Positions 16,329 through 25,943 of a stretch of DNA of 64,000 bases are shown here, one piece after another. Under the pieces are notes generated by a model. The model was not told the origin of the DNA, searched no databases, and was given only the letters and a program-made list of their open reading frames with translations. Source of the stretch: an uncultured Rhodospirillales bacterium (GTDB taxonomy: Bacteria > Pseudomonadota > Alphaproteobacteria > RF32 > CAG-239); the NCBI GenBank assembly GCA_902761715.1, contig CACWLK010000012.1, forward strand, positions 1 to 64,000. Direction: 5' to 3'. Within the stretch, counting starts at the first letter, position 1. Every line of letters starts with the position of its first letter. Position numbers and translations under genes: made by a program.

Positions 16329-18950
16329 ATGACAAAAAGAATGCTTATTGATGATACCCAACCTGAAGAAACAAGAGTGGTTGTGGTTAACGGAAACAAA
16401 ATCGAAGATGTAGAGTTTGAATCGACTTTTCGCCGCCAGATAAAAGGAAATATTTATTTGGCAAAGATTATGCGAATCGAACCTTCTTTGCAGGCTGCGT
16501 TTGTTGATTATGGCGGAAACCGCCACGGATTTTTGGCGTTCGGAGAAATTCATCCAGACTATTATAATGTGTCTCCGGAAGTTATGGCGCAGTACGAAAA
16601 AGAGGTTGATGAAATCATCGAAAACAAAAAGCAGATGATTAAAGAGCGTGAAGCCGAGAGAGCCAGAATTCGCGAAGAAAAGGCTTTGAAACGGGCTCAA
16701 CGTTTGGAAGAAGAAGCTGCTAGAGCTGCTGCCGAAGCACAGGTCGCTGCCGAAGCGGAAAGTGCTCAAACTTCTGATGAAACGGCTGCTGTTACAACCG
16801 ATGCCCCCAACAAAGCTGATGTAAACGAACAGCCTGTTATGACTGCCGATGAGCAGGTAGCTGCTGAAAATGTTGTTACGACAGATGAAGCCGTGGTAGA
16901 AGTTGCACAACCGCAGGAAGATAGCAAGCCGGAAGCAACATCTGAGGAAGCAACCAACCAGCGTAAACAGGGCAGATACAGACATAACAGAGAACATCGT
17001 CAAAAAAATGAAAATGTTGCTCAAGATGAGAGCATGATTGCGACGGAAAAAGAAGAAGTAAAGGCTGAAGCGGCGACAGAAGTTGAACCTGCAAATCAGG
17101 AAAATACCGACACCCAAGCCGAAGAAAATTCTAACGGAAACGACAGCAAGCAAAGACGCAGATATCGTCGCAGACCAGTCAAGACAATGGCTGATGATGA
17201 GGGAACTGAGCAGGAAACCGTTACGCAAGAAGTCTCAACCGATACAGTAGAGGAAACCAGCGAAAATGTTGCTCAAGATGTTGTCGAAAACAATGATGAC
17301 AAAGAAGAAGTAAACAATATTACTGCCAATAATGTTGCTGATGATGATATGCCCGATGATGATGACGATGGAGAATATGATTTTGATGCTCAACGCAAGC
17401 TGATTTTGATGCGCAAACTGTTCCACAACAGCGCGATTCAAGATGTTTTGAAAGAAGGACAGGTTTTGTTGGTTCAAGTTGTCAAAGAAGAACGTGGCAA
17501 CAAAGGCGCAGCGCTCACAACTTATTTATCTTTGGCCGGCAGATATTGCGTGTTGATGCCGAATCGGATCAAAAGCGGCGGTGTATCAAGAAAAATTACC
17601 AACGCACAAGACCGCAAACGTTTGAAAGGCATTATTAGAGAATTGCCGATGTCAAATGATATGTCTTTGATTGTACGTACCGCCGGTGAAGAAAAGACCA
17701 AGGCTGACATTACACGCGACTATAACTATTTGATCAGAACATGGAATCAAATTCGTCTTGATGCGTTGAAAAACAAAGCTCCTACTCTTATTTATGAAGA
17801 AGGTAATCTGATTAAACGTGCTTTGCGCGATATGTTTACCAAAGAAATTTCAGAAATTATTGTTGATGGCGATGAGGCTTATAAGTCTGCTCGCAACTTT
17901 ATGCGTATTTTGTCTCCGCACAATATGAAAAAACTGAAATCATGCAAGGCTGATGATGTACCATTGTTCCAGCGTTTTCAAGTAGAAAGCCAGTTGGATA
18001 AGTTGCATGATCCGAATGTTCCACTCGAATCGGGCGGTTATTTAGTGATTAACCCGACCGAGGCTTTGGTTTCGATTGATGTTAACTCAGGGCGTGCTAC
18101 AAAAGAGCTTGATTTGGAAGAGACTGCGCTTAAGACCAATTTAGAGGCTGCCGATGAGATTGCTAAACAACTGAGAATGAGAAATTTGGCCGGTTTGGTG
18201 GTTATTGACTTTATTGATATGGACGAGCCGAAAAACAATCAAGCAATTGAAAAACGCATGAAAGAAGCCATGAAAAATGACCGTGCACGTGTTCAAATCA
18301 GTAAGATGAGTTGTTTCGGACTGTTAGAGATTTCTCGTCAGAGAATGCACTCTTCGTTCCTTGAGAGCAACTATCAGACTTGTCCGTTCTGCCACGGCAG
18401 AGGTATTATTCGTACGGTTGAGTCCGGCGCAATGTCAATTTTGCGCATAATTGAGGAAGAAGGCACCAAAGGTCGGTCTTCAAGCGTAAATGTTTTTGTT
18501 CCGGCTGATTATGCGGTATATCTGCTCAACCAAAAACGTCAGGCAATCTGCGATATTGAGCAACGTTATAACATGACAGTGATTATCAGTGCAGATAACA
18601 ATGTTAAAAACATTGCCGAATATAGAATTGAGCGCATAAAAGCCGTTAAGACGGAAGAGCCGAAACCAGCGCCATTGCAGTCTTATGATGAGCCGGTTGA
18701 AGAAGAAGAGATAACTACCGAGGTTGCGGTTAATGATGAAGAAAGCACCGATGAGCCTCAGTACCGTCGCCGCAGAGAAAGATATGGCAGACGTAACCGT
18801 TTTGACCGCCGTCGCCGTCGTGATCGCAGAAACGATTATGCCGAATCTGCTGAAGAAAAACCGGTTGCCGATAATAACAATTCGACTGAGCCGGAAGAAA
18901 AATCAGAAAAAAGGAAGGTTGTTTGGTGGAAAAAGCTCATAAACGGATAA
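16329..18950 (+). CDS. rne: Ribonuclease E/G
   Basis: An 873-aa endoribonuclease for mRNA decay and RNA maturation. The N-terminal MLIDDTQPEETRVVVV and the S1 half FVDYGGNRHGFLAFGEIHPDYY are followed by about 250 residues of Ala/Glu/Thr/Asp-rich acidic low complexity (about 90-345). The second S1 part and the catalytic core then follow (VSIDVNSGRATKE, LVVIDFIDMDEPKNN). The zinc-link CPFCHGRG is near 690. The tail is Glu-rich with Arg blocks (YRRRRERYGRRNRF), which are likely RNA-binding. An insertion at this place is characteristic of alphaproteobacterial RNase E. The last 25 bases overlap the M48 protease gene. Confidence 0.95.
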   Translation: MTKRMLIDDTQPEETRVVVVNGNKIEDVEFESTFRRQIKGNIYLAKIMRIEPSLQAAFVDYGGNRHGFLAFGEIHPDYYNVSPEVMAQYEKEVDEIIENKKQMIKEREAERARIREEKALKRAQRLEEEAARAAAEAQVAAEAESAQTSDETAAVTTDAPNKADVNEQPVMTADEQVAAENVVTTDEAVVEVAQPQEDSKPEATSEEATNQRKQGRYRHNREHRQKNENVAQDESMIATEKEEVKAEAATEVEPANQENTDTQAEENSNGNDSKQRRRYRRRPVKTMADDEGTEQETVTQEVSTDTVEETSENVAQDVVENNDDKEEVNNITANNVADDDMPDDDDDGEYDFDAQRKLILMRKLFHNSAIQDVLKEGQVLLVQVVKEERGNKGAALTTYLSLAGRYCVLMPNRIKSGGVSRKITNAQDRKRLKGIIRELPMSNDMSLIVRTAGEEKTKADITRDYNYLIRTWNQIRLDALKNKAPTLIYEEGNLIKRALRDMFTKEISEIIVDGDEAYKSARNFMRILSPHNMKKLKSCKADDVPLFQRFQVESQLDKLHDPNVPLESGGYLVINPTEALVSIDVNSGRATKELDLEETALKTNLEAADEIAKQLRMRNLAGLVVIDFIDMDEPKNNQAIEKRMKEAMKNDRARVQISKMSCFGLLEISRQRMHSSFLESNYQTCPFCHGRGIIRTVESGAMSILRIIEEEGTKGRSSSVNVFVPADYAVYLLNQKRQAICDIEQRYNMTVIISADNNVKNIAEYRIERIKAVKTEEPKPAPLQSYDEPVEEEEITTEVAVNDEESTDEPQYRRRRERYGRRNRFDRRRRRDRRNDYAESAEEKPVADNNNSTEPEEKSEKRKVVWWKKLING

Positions 18951-20281
18951 ATAAATATATAATGTCTATACTGGCTGCGGCAATTTGTTTTGCCGCAATG
19001 CCGGTGTGGGCATTGTCATTGATTTCCGATGAAGAGACCGAAGTATTTTTGCACCAGACGTTAAAGCCGATTTTTCAGGCATCGGGTACAACCTTTAATC
19101 CACGAAACATTTATATTGTAAATGATAAATCCTTGAACGCATTTGTCGCCGACGGAAACAATATGTTTGTAACTGTCGGAACATTAATGAATGCTGACAG
19201 CCAAAATGAAATCAGTGGCGTGTTGGCGCACGAAACCGGACATATTGAGGGTGGACACCTGTTGAGGCATAAAATTCAGGCACGAGAAGTACAGAGGGTG
19301 AGTTTGGCCTCAATGTTACTCGGAGGCGCAGCCGGAATTGCCGCCGGAAGACCGGATATAAGTATTGCGGCAATTTTGGGATCACAAGGGTCGGCAATGA
19401 GCAATATGTTGTCTTATCAAGTCAGCGAGGAGCGGAGTGCTGATGAGGCGGCCATAAAACTATTGAGGAGGATTAACCAATCTCCGGCGGGAATGTTGAG
19501 TTTTATGAAGAAAATTCAAAAAAACAACACATTGCAGGGAATTGAGGAAACCAGTTATTATCGCACTCACCCGGTAACGTCAGAGAGAATCGCTTTTTTG
19601 GAAAAGGCAACCAAAGATTCAAATGCACCGAGTACAGGGGCGCAGGAGAACACTTTTTCCAGAATTAAAGCCAAGCTTTATGCATATATTGAAGAGCCCA
19701 AAAATACATTTATAAAATATCCGGAAGGCGATAATTCCCTGCCGGCAAGATATGCCCGCACAATTGCTTATTTTAAGCAGATGAAGATGCAACCGGCAAC
19801 AGAGCTGATTGATAATTTGATTCAAGAAGAGCCGCAAAACCCTTATTTTTACGAATTAAAAGGGCAAATGGCAATGGAGACCGGCAATGTTCGTGAAGCG
19901 GTAAATATTTATAGAAAAGCATTAAGTCTGCGCCCTAATTCGTCATTGTTTAAGCTGAATTTGGCACAAGCAATGCTGGAGAACTCCCCCAATCCGGCAG
20001 AACAACAGCAGATTGTTGATATGCTCAATCAGGTTTTGATTTATAACCCCGACAGTTATGCATGGATTTTGCTGTCGAGAGCCTATGGGCTGCAACAAAA
20101 TGCTGCCGGATATAACTATGCCGCCGCAGAATACAGTTTGAGAATGCATGACATAAGGTTAGCAAAGCAACAAGCCGAACAAGCGTTGAAGTCCAACCCG
20201 TCGCAGACCTTACGTCTCAAACTAGACGATTTGATGATGCGGATTAAAGACGAAGAAAAAGAAATGAAGAAGATAATTTGA
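18926..20281 (+). CDS. Periplasmic M48 metalloprotease with TPR repeats (BepA/YfgC-like)
   Basis: About 451 aa. GTG 18926 is preferred: AAGGAAGG lies 7 bases upstream, inside the end of rne. TTG 18923 and ATG 18962 are alternatives. A signal peptide (SILAAAICFAAMPVWA) is followed by an M48 domain with HETGH (HExxH), a third zinc ligand Glu in SEERSADEAA, and a Gly/Ala-rich loop. The C-terminal half holds TPR-like repeats (PYFYELKGQMAMETGN; YRKALSLRPNSSLFK). Known BepA proteins check assembly of LptD and other outer-membrane proteins. The overlap with rne suggests co-transcription. Confidence 0.88.
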   Translation: MEKAHKRINKYIMSILAAAICFAAMPVWALSLISDEETEVFLHQTLKPIFQASGTTFNPRNIYIVNDKSLNAFVADGNNMFVTVGTLMNADSQNEISGVLAHETGHIEGGHLLRHKIQAREVQRVSLASMLLGGAAGIAAGRPDISIAAILGSQGSAMSNMLSYQVSEERSADEAAIKLLRRINQSPAGMLSFMKKIQKNNTLQGIEETSYYRTHPVTSERIAFLEKATKDSNAPSTGAQENTFSRIKAKLYAYIEEPKNTFIKYPEGDNSLPARYARTIAYFKQMKMQPATELIDNLIQEEPQNPYFYELKGQMAMETGNVREAVNIYRKALSLRPNSSLFKLNLAQAMLENSPNPAEQQQIVDMLNQVLIYNPDSYAWILLSRAYGLQQNAAGYNYAAAEYSLRMHDIRLAKQQAEQALKSNPSQTLRLKLDDLMMRIKDEEKEMKKII

Positions 20282-20313
20282 CCAAGCTAAATGTTTTTAT
20301 AAATAATCAATAC

Positions 20314-20345
20314 AAAAAACTCCGACTGAATGGTCGGAGTTTTTA
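20314..20345. terminator. Bidirectional intrinsic terminator
   Basis: An 8-bp perfect stem, ACTCCGAC (20319-20326) with GTCGGAGT (20333-20340), is flanked by A and T runs. It separates the convergent M48 protease and Mrp genes. Confidence 0.9.
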
Positions 20346-20361
20346 TTCAATCAAAAATAAC

Positions 20362-21351
20362 TTAATTCAGTTTTTTAATGATATTGGCGGCGATGGAGAT
20401 ATAGGCTTTGGCAAACTCGCCATCGGGCTCGGCCTCGACAATCGGAGTGCCGGCATCTGCGTGGCTGCGGATTTTGATATTAAGCGGAACACCGCCCAAG
20501 AAATCAACACCAATTTTGGCGGCGGTATCCTCGGCTCCGTGTTCACCAAAAATATATTCCTTATGTCCGCATTGTTCGCAAACGTGGTAGCTCATATTTT
20601 CAACAATGCCCAAAATCGGAACATTGACCGCTTTAAACATATTTACTCCTTTGACTGCGTCTATAAGGGCAATATCTTGCGGAGTAGAGATGATTACCGC
20701 ACCATTGATACGAACTTGCTGAGAAAGTGTAATTTGAATGTCGCCGGTACCGGGAGGCATATCAATAACCATTACATCAACATTTGACCAGTTGACATCA
20801 GACAGCAGTTGTTGCAAAGCTCCGCAAGCTTTAGGGCCACGCCAAATCAGCGGGGTATTGCGGTCGACAAGTGTGCCGATGGACATGGTCTGAAGCCCCA
20901 TGACTTCAAAAGGCTCAAAAGTTACACCGTCTTTAGACATTGGGGTGGCACCTTCATAGTTGAGCATGGTCGGGACCGACGGACCATAGATATCAGCATC
21001 AAACAAGGCAACACTTTGCCCCAAACGTTTGAGAGCCAAGGCAATGTTGACGGCGGTTGTTGATTTACCGACACCGCCCTTGCCTGAAGCTACGGCAATG
21101 ATTTTTTTGACACCGCGAATTTTCCAGTGGTGGTCGTTTTCATCAGATTTGACGGCGGTAAAAACAACTGAAGCCTTGGACACGCCTTCAAGCTGCAAAA
21201 TCTCTTTTTTAAGAGAATCGGCTTTTGCCGTATCTTCCGGTATATTAATCAGAGTTATAATCGCACGGTTGTTAAAAATATTAACACTGTCAATATTTTC
21301 GGGATTGAAATATTTGAGTGCGAGGGATCTTACTGCCTCGGTTTCCGCCAT
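20362..21351 (-). CDS. mrp: Mrp/ApbC-family iron-sulfur cluster carrier ATPase
   Basis: A 329-aa P-loop ATPase. The N-terminal 75 residues resemble the MIP18/DUF59-type domain (VRSLALKYFNPENI). The deviant Walker A SGKGGVGKST is at 89-98. Further motifs are DADIYGPSVPTML, VMVIDMPPGTGDIQITL and the CEQCG pair near 258 that binds a bridging Fe-S cluster in dimers. The family delivers Fe-S clusters to apoproteins. It is a single gene between the M48 protease and the divergent hflK operon. It is sometimes annotated as a chromosome-partitioning ATPase, but the CxxC motif favours the carrier role. Confidence 0.92.
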   Translation of the reverse strand: MAETEAVRSLALKYFNPENIDSVNIFNNRAIITLINIPEDTAKADSLKKEILQLEGVSKASVVFTAVKSDENDHHWKIRGVKKIIAVASGKGGVGKSTTAVNIALALKRLGQSVALFDADIYGPSVPTMLNYEGATPMSKDGVTFEPFEVMGLQTMSIGTLVDRNTPLIWRGPKACGALQQLLSDVNWSNVDVMVIDMPPGTGDIQITLSQQVRINGAVIISTPQDIALIDAVKGVNMFKAVNVPILGIVENMSYHVCEQCGHKEYIFGEHGAEDTAAKIGVDFLGGVPLNIKIRSHADAGTPIVEAEPDGEFAKAYISIAANIIKKLN

Positions 21352-21386
21352 GTCGGGTCCTCCTGTTGATATGTGAAATCCTTAAA

Positions 21387-21415
21387 TTGTCTTTAGAATG
21401 TTTATATTATATATT
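21387..21415 (+). promoter_or_regulatory. Candidate sigma70-type promoter of hflK operon
   Basis: TTGTCT (21387-21392), 17 bases, TATATT (21410-21415), lying 42 bases before the hflK ATG. Spacing and -10 match are good, and the -35 is partial. Confidence 0.5.
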
Positions 21416-21456
21416 TGGGTAAATGCAACAAAATAAACTGTATGTGAGGTAAAAAT

Positions 21457-22545
21457 ATGGCAAATACAAAAAGTCCGTGGGACGATGATGAAACAACCGG
21501 ATCATCCGGCTATGAGACGCAGGGCGAAAAGGTTGTAAAGTTCAAAAAAATTGTAAAACCTAAACCGCCAAAGGTTAATATCAGTCCGTTGACCTGGGTG
21601 GTGATTGTTGTTGTTTTGTGGGCTTTGACCGGCTTTTATCAAGTACAAACCAACGAAAACGGTGTGGTTTTGCGTTTTGGCAAATATGTTGATACTACCG
21701 AGCCGGGGTTGCACTATCACCTGCCCTACCCGATTGAGGAAGTATATAAAGTAAGTATGACTCAAGAGCGCAGTATCAATCTGGGGGTAAACGACGGATC
21801 ATATACACGTAATTATCGTGATAATTCGTTTACTGAAACGCATATGCTGACCGGTGATGAAAATATTGTCGATATTAACCTTACAATTGTTTGGCGCATT
21901 AAAAACGCTAAGGACTTTTTGTTCAATATGCGGGAGCCGGAACAAACCGTGCGTGTAGCCGCCCAGTCAGTATTGCGTGAGATTGTCGGACAATCTCAAA
22001 TGATGCCGATTATTTCAGGCGACCGCGGTAAAGTTGAGGACGATACCAAGGCTGAGTTGCAAAGAGTTTTGGACGACTTTGGATCAGGAGTAGAAATTGT
22101 ACGTGTAAAACTGCAAAAAGCCGACCCTCCGCAACAAGTGGTTGATGCTTTTAATGAAGTTCAGCGTGCAAAAGCCGATATGGAGCGTTTTAAGAACGAG
22201 GCTGAAGCCTATCGCAACGAAGTTGTGCCTAATGCCAGAGGTCAGGCTTCACAAATTTTGCAAAGTGCAGAGGCATATAACCAAGCTGTCGTAAACAAAG
22301 CAACCGGTGAAGCAGACCGTTTTAACTCTGTTTATAAGGCTTATCAAAAAGGTAAAGATGTTACTGTTCGCAGACTATACCTCGAAACTATGGAAGAAGT
22401 TTTGAAAAAATCTGATCGGGTAATTATTGATCCATCTTCTAAAGGTGGAAATGTATTGCCGATTTTGCCGATTGATAGTTCAAAAAACAAATTTTTGCCT
22501 TTTGAACAAAATCGAACAACAATGCCGCTTAACACTGCTAAATAG
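21457..22545 (+). CDS. hflK: HflK, SPFH-domain subunit of the FtsH-regulating HflKC complex
   Basis: A 362-aa protein. A hydrophilic N-terminus with a cytoplasmic stretch is followed by one membrane helix (about 46-62, LTWVVIVVVLWALTGFY). The SPFH/band-7 domain then has ENGVVLRFGKYVDTTEPGLH and VNLTIVW-like strands, and a long coiled-coil follows (VVDAFNEVQRAKADMERF). HflK and HflC form a large membrane cage around FtsH and modulate its proteolysis. It is the first gene of hflK-hflC-degP-holC, with 10 bases to hflC. Confidence 0.94.
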   Translation: MANTKSPWDDDETTGSSGYETQGEKVVKFKKIVKPKPPKVNISPLTWVVIVVVLWALTGFYQVQTNENGVVLRFGKYVDTTEPGLHYHLPYPIEEVYKVSMTQERSINLGVNDGSYTRNYRDNSFTETHMLTGDENIVDINLTIVWRIKNAKDFLFNMREPEQTVRVAAQSVLREIVGQSQMMPIISGDRGKVEDDTKAELQRVLDDFGSGVEIVRVKLQKADPPQQVVDAFNEVQRAKADMERFKNEAEAYRNEVVPNARGQASQILQSAEAYNQAVVNKATGEADRFNSVYKAYQKGKDVTVRRLYLETMEEVLKKSDRVIIDPSSKGGNVLPILPIDSSKNKFLPFEQNRTTMPLNTAK

Positions 22546-22555
22546 GAGAATGGAT

Positions 22556-23422
22556 ATGAAAAATAAGATGAAAATTTTCTGGGGCGGTATTGCACTGATT
22601 GTCGTGTTCTTAATCGGCACCAGCGTATATATTGTCAATCAGGCGGAACAGGCAATTGTTCTGCAATTCGGTCGTCCGGTAAGATTGGTACAGGATCCGG
22701 GACTTAAACTTAAAATTCCGTTTATCCAAAATGTAATCTTTTATGATAAGAGATTGCTCAATCTTGATCCGCCGGCACAAGAAGTTGTGTTGAACGACAA
22801 AAAACGTTTGGATGTTGACAGCTTTACCCGTTATCAGATTGTAGATCCGATTAAATTCTATAAAACCGTACGTACCGAGCAACAGGCTCAAAGCAAACTG
22901 GCGGAAATTGTAAACTCATCAGTACGCAAGATTTTGGGACGCATTACTTTGCAAGAGTTGCTCTCGGAAAAACGTACCAAAATTATGAACGACATCAGCA
23001 GTGCGGTTAAAATTGATGCAACTCAGATTGGTGTCAGTGTTGCCGATGTACGTATCCGCAGAGCTGATTTGCCCTTGGAAGTATTGCAAGCAATCAATGC
23101 CCGTATGAAAACAGAACGTGAAAGAGAGGCTAAGGAATTCCGTGCTCAAGGCAGTCAGGAAGCCCAAAAAATCAGAGCCAGCGCTGATAAGGAAAGAACC
23201 ATAATTTTGGCTGATGCCGAAAAGCAGGCTCAGATTATCCGTGGTCAAGGCGATGAAAAAGCTATTGAAATCTGGAATAATGCGGCCGGAAAAGATGTTG
23301 AGTTCTTTAACTTCTATCGTTCGCTTGAAGCTTATAAAAACTCTCTGAGTGACGGAAAGTCGTCAATGATATTGTCTCCGGACAGCGAATTCTTTCACTT
23401 TTTTAGAAAGGCAATGAAATAA
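22556..23422 (+). CDS. hflC: HflC, SPFH-domain partner of HflK
   Basis: A 288-aa protein. ATG 22556 is 7 bases after AGGAG, while an ATG at 22550 sits too close to that site. It has an N-terminal membrane helix (FWGGIALIVVFLIGTSVYIV) and a band-7 domain starting EQAIVLQFGRPVRLVQDPG. Later motifs are RILGRITLQELLSEKR-like and the helical AKEFRAQGSQEAQKIRASADKE shortened here to EAQKIRASADKE. It ends near a Ser/Pro-rich region with FFHFFR. It partners HflK in the cage that controls FtsH. Confidence 0.94.
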   Translation: MKNKMKIFWGGIALIVVFLIGTSVYIVNQAEQAIVLQFGRPVRLVQDPGLKLKIPFIQNVIFYDKRLLNLDPPAQEVVLNDKKRLDVDSFTRYQIVDPIKFYKTVRTEQQAQSKLAEIVNSSVRKILGRITLQELLSEKRTKIMNDISSAVKIDATQIGVSVADVRIRRADLPLEVLQAINARMKTEREREAKEFRAQGSQEAQKIRASADKERTIILADAEKQAQIIRGQGDEKAIEIWNNAAGKDVEFFNFYRSLEAYKNSLSDGKSSMILSPDSEFFHFFRKAMK

Positions 23423-23423
23423 T

Positions 23424-24842
23424 ATGCTTAAAAAGGTTGGTTTTATTGTAATAACCCTGCTGTTGGCAACTGTGTCAAAAGCAAATGCGCAAAATGGTTT
23501 TCCGTCTTTTGCCGATTTGGCAGAAAGGTTGTTGCCGACTGTTGTCAATATTTCGACAATTCAAAAGGCTGAAAAAATTGATGTTACCCTGCCCGATGAT
23601 GAGGACGGAGAAGCTGCGGCCGCACAAATAGATGATGAGGACAGCAGTGTTCTGCGTCAAGCTTTAGGGTCAGGCTTTATTATTGACGAGCAAGGTTATA
23701 TTATTACCAACTATCATGTTATTGAAAATGCCAGTTCAATTAATGTCGTATTGTTTGATAATACAGAAGTTGAAGCTGATATTATCGGAGGCGATGAAAA
23801 AACCGATTTGGCGCTGATTAAAATTGATCCTCCGTATGAGTTAAGCAAAGCGGTATTCGGGAACTCTGATGAACTGAGAATCGGTGACTGGGTATTGTCG
23901 ATAGGCAATCCTTTCGGATTGGGCGGCAGCGTTAGCGCCGGAATTGTTTCGGCTAAATCACGTGATATTGCCGCTGGTCCTTATGACAACTTTATTCAAA
24001 CCGATGCCTCTATAAATCAGGGAAGTTCCGGAGGTCCGATGTTTAATATGAACGGGGAAGTAATCGGCATTAATACCGCATTGTTTTCGACTACAGGAAG
24101 CAGCATGGGGGTCGGATTTGCCATTCCGATCAATACTGCGGGGTGGATTATCAGTCAGTTGGAAGAAACCGGAAAAGTCAAGCGCGGATGGATTGGGGTT
24201 AAAATTCAAACCAACAGTCGTGAAACTGCCGAATCTATGGATTTGAAAGATAAACAGGGAGTGATTGTATCTGCAGTTACCGAGAATAGTCCGGCGGCAG
24301 AAGCAGGTATTACGGTCGGTGATGTAATTTTGAGTCTGGGCAAAAAAGAAATCAGCAGTTCTAAAGAGTTTTCACGTCTGGTGGCCGAAAGCCCGATTGG
24401 AAAAGAAATTTCTCTGTTGGTGTGGAGAAACAGCGAGATTATGACAATTAATGTTCCGGTGGAGGAGATGCCCGCTGCTCCGACAATAAGCAAACCGACA
24501 ACCCCAGAACAAATGCAAGACAATGACCGAGTTTTGTATGAGGTCGGTATTAAGGTGGAGGAGATTACTCCGGAACTGTTAAAAGCATTTGGATTGTCTC
24601 CGGTAACCATAGGATTGGTCGTTACAAATGTTGAGGCTAATTCTGATGCCGCTGCACAGGGCGTAAAAAAAGGCGACGTGGTGCTTAAAATTGACAAGAA
24701 AGATGTGATGACCACCGAAGCGATGCTGAATTATATCAAAGAAGCTCGCCAGGAGGGTAACCGTCCGATTATGTTAATGTTGCAAGACCAAGAACAAGGA
24801 GTAATGTCGGCGGTGGCCGTAAAGTTGAAAAAGCATGAGTAG
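23424..24842 (+). CDS. degP: DegP/HtrA (Do-type) periplasmic serine protease
   Basis: A 472-aa protein with a signal peptide (residues 1-22, cleaved after NAQ or nearby). The trypsin-like domain has catalytic H98 (TNYHVIENA), D128 (KTDLALIK) and S202 (INQGSSGGPMFN). Two PDZ domains follow (about 265-350 and 370-465). The acidic loop PDDEDGEAAAAQIDDED before the catalytic His is in the position of the regulatory LA loop. DegP refolds or degrades damaged envelope proteins. One base separates it from hflC. The hflKC-degP linkage is common in Alphaproteobacteria. Confidence 0.94.
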   Translation: MLKKVGFIVITLLLATVSKANAQNGFPSFADLAERLLPTVVNISTIQKAEKIDVTLPDDEDGEAAAAQIDDEDSSVLRQALGSGFIIDEQGYIITNYHVIENASSINVVLFDNTEVEADIIGGDEKTDLALIKIDPPYELSKAVFGNSDELRIGDWVLSIGNPFGLGGSVSAGIVSAKSRDIAAGPYDNFIQTDASINQGSSGGPMFNMNGEVIGINTALFSTTGSSMGVGFAIPINTAGWIISQLEETGKVKRGWIGVKIQTNSRETAESMDLKDKQGVIVSAVTENSPAAEAGITVGDVILSLGKKEISSSKEFSRLVAESPIGKEISLLVWRNSEIMTINVPVEEMPAAPTISKPTTPEQMQDNDRVLYEVGIKVEEITPELLKAFGLSPVTIGLVVTNVEANSDAAAQGVKKGDVVLKIDKKDVMTTEAMLNYIKEARQEGNRPIMLMLQDQEQGVMSAVAVKLKKHE

Positions 24843-25290
24843 AGTTGACTTTTATCATTTGCAAAGCAAAAAACTTGAAGATGTCTTGCCCAAACTGTTG
24901 GAAAAAGCCTATGGGGTGGGGAAAAAGGCAGTTGTACGTGTCGGAAACGTTGAGCGTGTTGAGTTTTTGAACGGTGTGCTGTGGACCTATGACGAACAAT
25001 CTTTTTTGCCGCACGGAAGCAAAAAAGACGGAGCTGCGGCTATGCAACCGATTTGGTTGACAGCTGATGATGATGTGCCTAATGAGGCGGAGTTTTTGTT
25101 CCTTGTGGATGGAGCTAATGCCGAAAGTCAGGAAATTGCAAAATTTGAACGAGTTTTTAACATTTTTGACGGAAACTCAAGTGAGGCTTTGGAAAAAGCT
25201 CGTGCGTTTTGGAAAGAACTGAAGAACCAAGGCGTTGAAGTGTTTTATTGGCAACAAAGCGCAAACGGATCTTGGCAACAGAAGGCTTAA
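24835..25290 (+). CDS. holC: DNA polymerase III chi subunit
   Basis: A 151-aa protein that links the clamp loader to single-strand binding protein. It begins MSRVDFYHLQ and has the family patterns LPKLLEKAYGVGKKAVV, LNGVLWTYDEQSFLPHG and PIWLTADDDVPNEAEFLFL. The length matches the family. It overlaps degP by 8 bases, so its expression is coupled to that operon. Confidence 0.9.
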   Translation: MSRVDFYHLQSKKLEDVLPKLLEKAYGVGKKAVVRVGNVERVEFLNGVLWTYDEQSFLPHGSKKDGAAAMQPIWLTADDDVPNEAEFLFLVDGANAESQEIAKFERVFNIFDGNSSEALEKARAFWKELKNQGVEVFYWQQSANGSWQQKA

Positions 25291-25293
25291 CCG

Positions 25294-25941
25294 ATGGGAA
25301 ATTTTTTTAAGGATAATAATCTGGTTGAAATTAAAGACGAGCGTTTTATTGTCGATTTAATGTATGCAAGACCGGAGAATGTTACAATGCATCCGGTGTA
25401 TGAGGAAGTGGGCTTTGGCAAAAAAGCCTATGTTCATCGTGATGTGGCAAAATGTTTGGTAGGGGTAAGCAAAAAACTGAAAGATCTGAAGCTGAAAATG
25501 CGGATTTGTGATGCTTACAGACCACCGGTTGCACACCGCCGAATTTTGGACTTGTTGCCGATTGAGGGGCTGTTTGCTCCGACGGCAGAGAGGTCAGCGC
25601 ATTGCCATGCCGTAGCAATTGATTGCTGTCTGACTGATGAGCGAGGAAATAATTTGTGTTTTCCGACCAAAGTTGATGCATATGATAAAAATTTGGCACG
25701 GAAATTGGCTTTTGGGCAAACCGATGACTTTTATAAACATTTTGCAAAGGCAGCGGCCGATTTTTATGATGAAAAATACCAACGCGAGATTTATAATCGT
25801 GAGTTGCTGAAATCAATTATGTTTAATGCAGGTTTTGAGGGAATACGCTCAGAGTGGTGGCATTTTCAGTTGCCGGAAGGGATTTCAAAATATCCTGTGT
25901 TTGAGTGGAGCGAACACCCCAACAAGAAAAAAGGAGTTTAA
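25294..25941 (+). CDS. D-alanyl-D-alanine dipeptidase (VanX/DdpX, peptidase M15D)
   Basis: A 215-aa zinc peptidase. Ligands and catalytic residues are visible with family spacing: H103 and D110 in SAHCHAVAID, E187 and H190 in SEWWHF, and the substrate-clamping RICDAYRPP at 70-78. The usual SxHxxGxAxD has Ala instead of Gly. There is no signal peptide, so it is probably cytoplasmic and recycles D-Ala-D-Ala released from peptidoglycan. A role in vancomycin resistance is unlikely, because no vanH or vanA genes lie beside it. It follows holC after 3 bases. Confidence 0.9.
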   Translation: MGNFFKDNNLVEIKDERFIVDLMYARPENVTMHPVYEEVGFGKKAYVHRDVAKCLVGVSKKLKDLKLKMRICDAYRPPVAHRRILDLLPIEGLFAPTAERSAHCHAVAIDCCLTDERGNNLCFPTKVDAYDKNLARKLAFGQTDDFYKHFAKAAADFYDEKYQREIYNRELLKSIMFNAGFEGIRSEWWHFQLPEGISKYPVFEWSEHPNKKKGV

Positions 25942-25943
25942 TT

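Noticed and set aside
25294-25941. Vancomycin resistance determinant
   Set aside because: Only a VanX/DdpX-like dipeptidase without vanH/vanA; the lineage is Gram-negative and the likely role is recycling.
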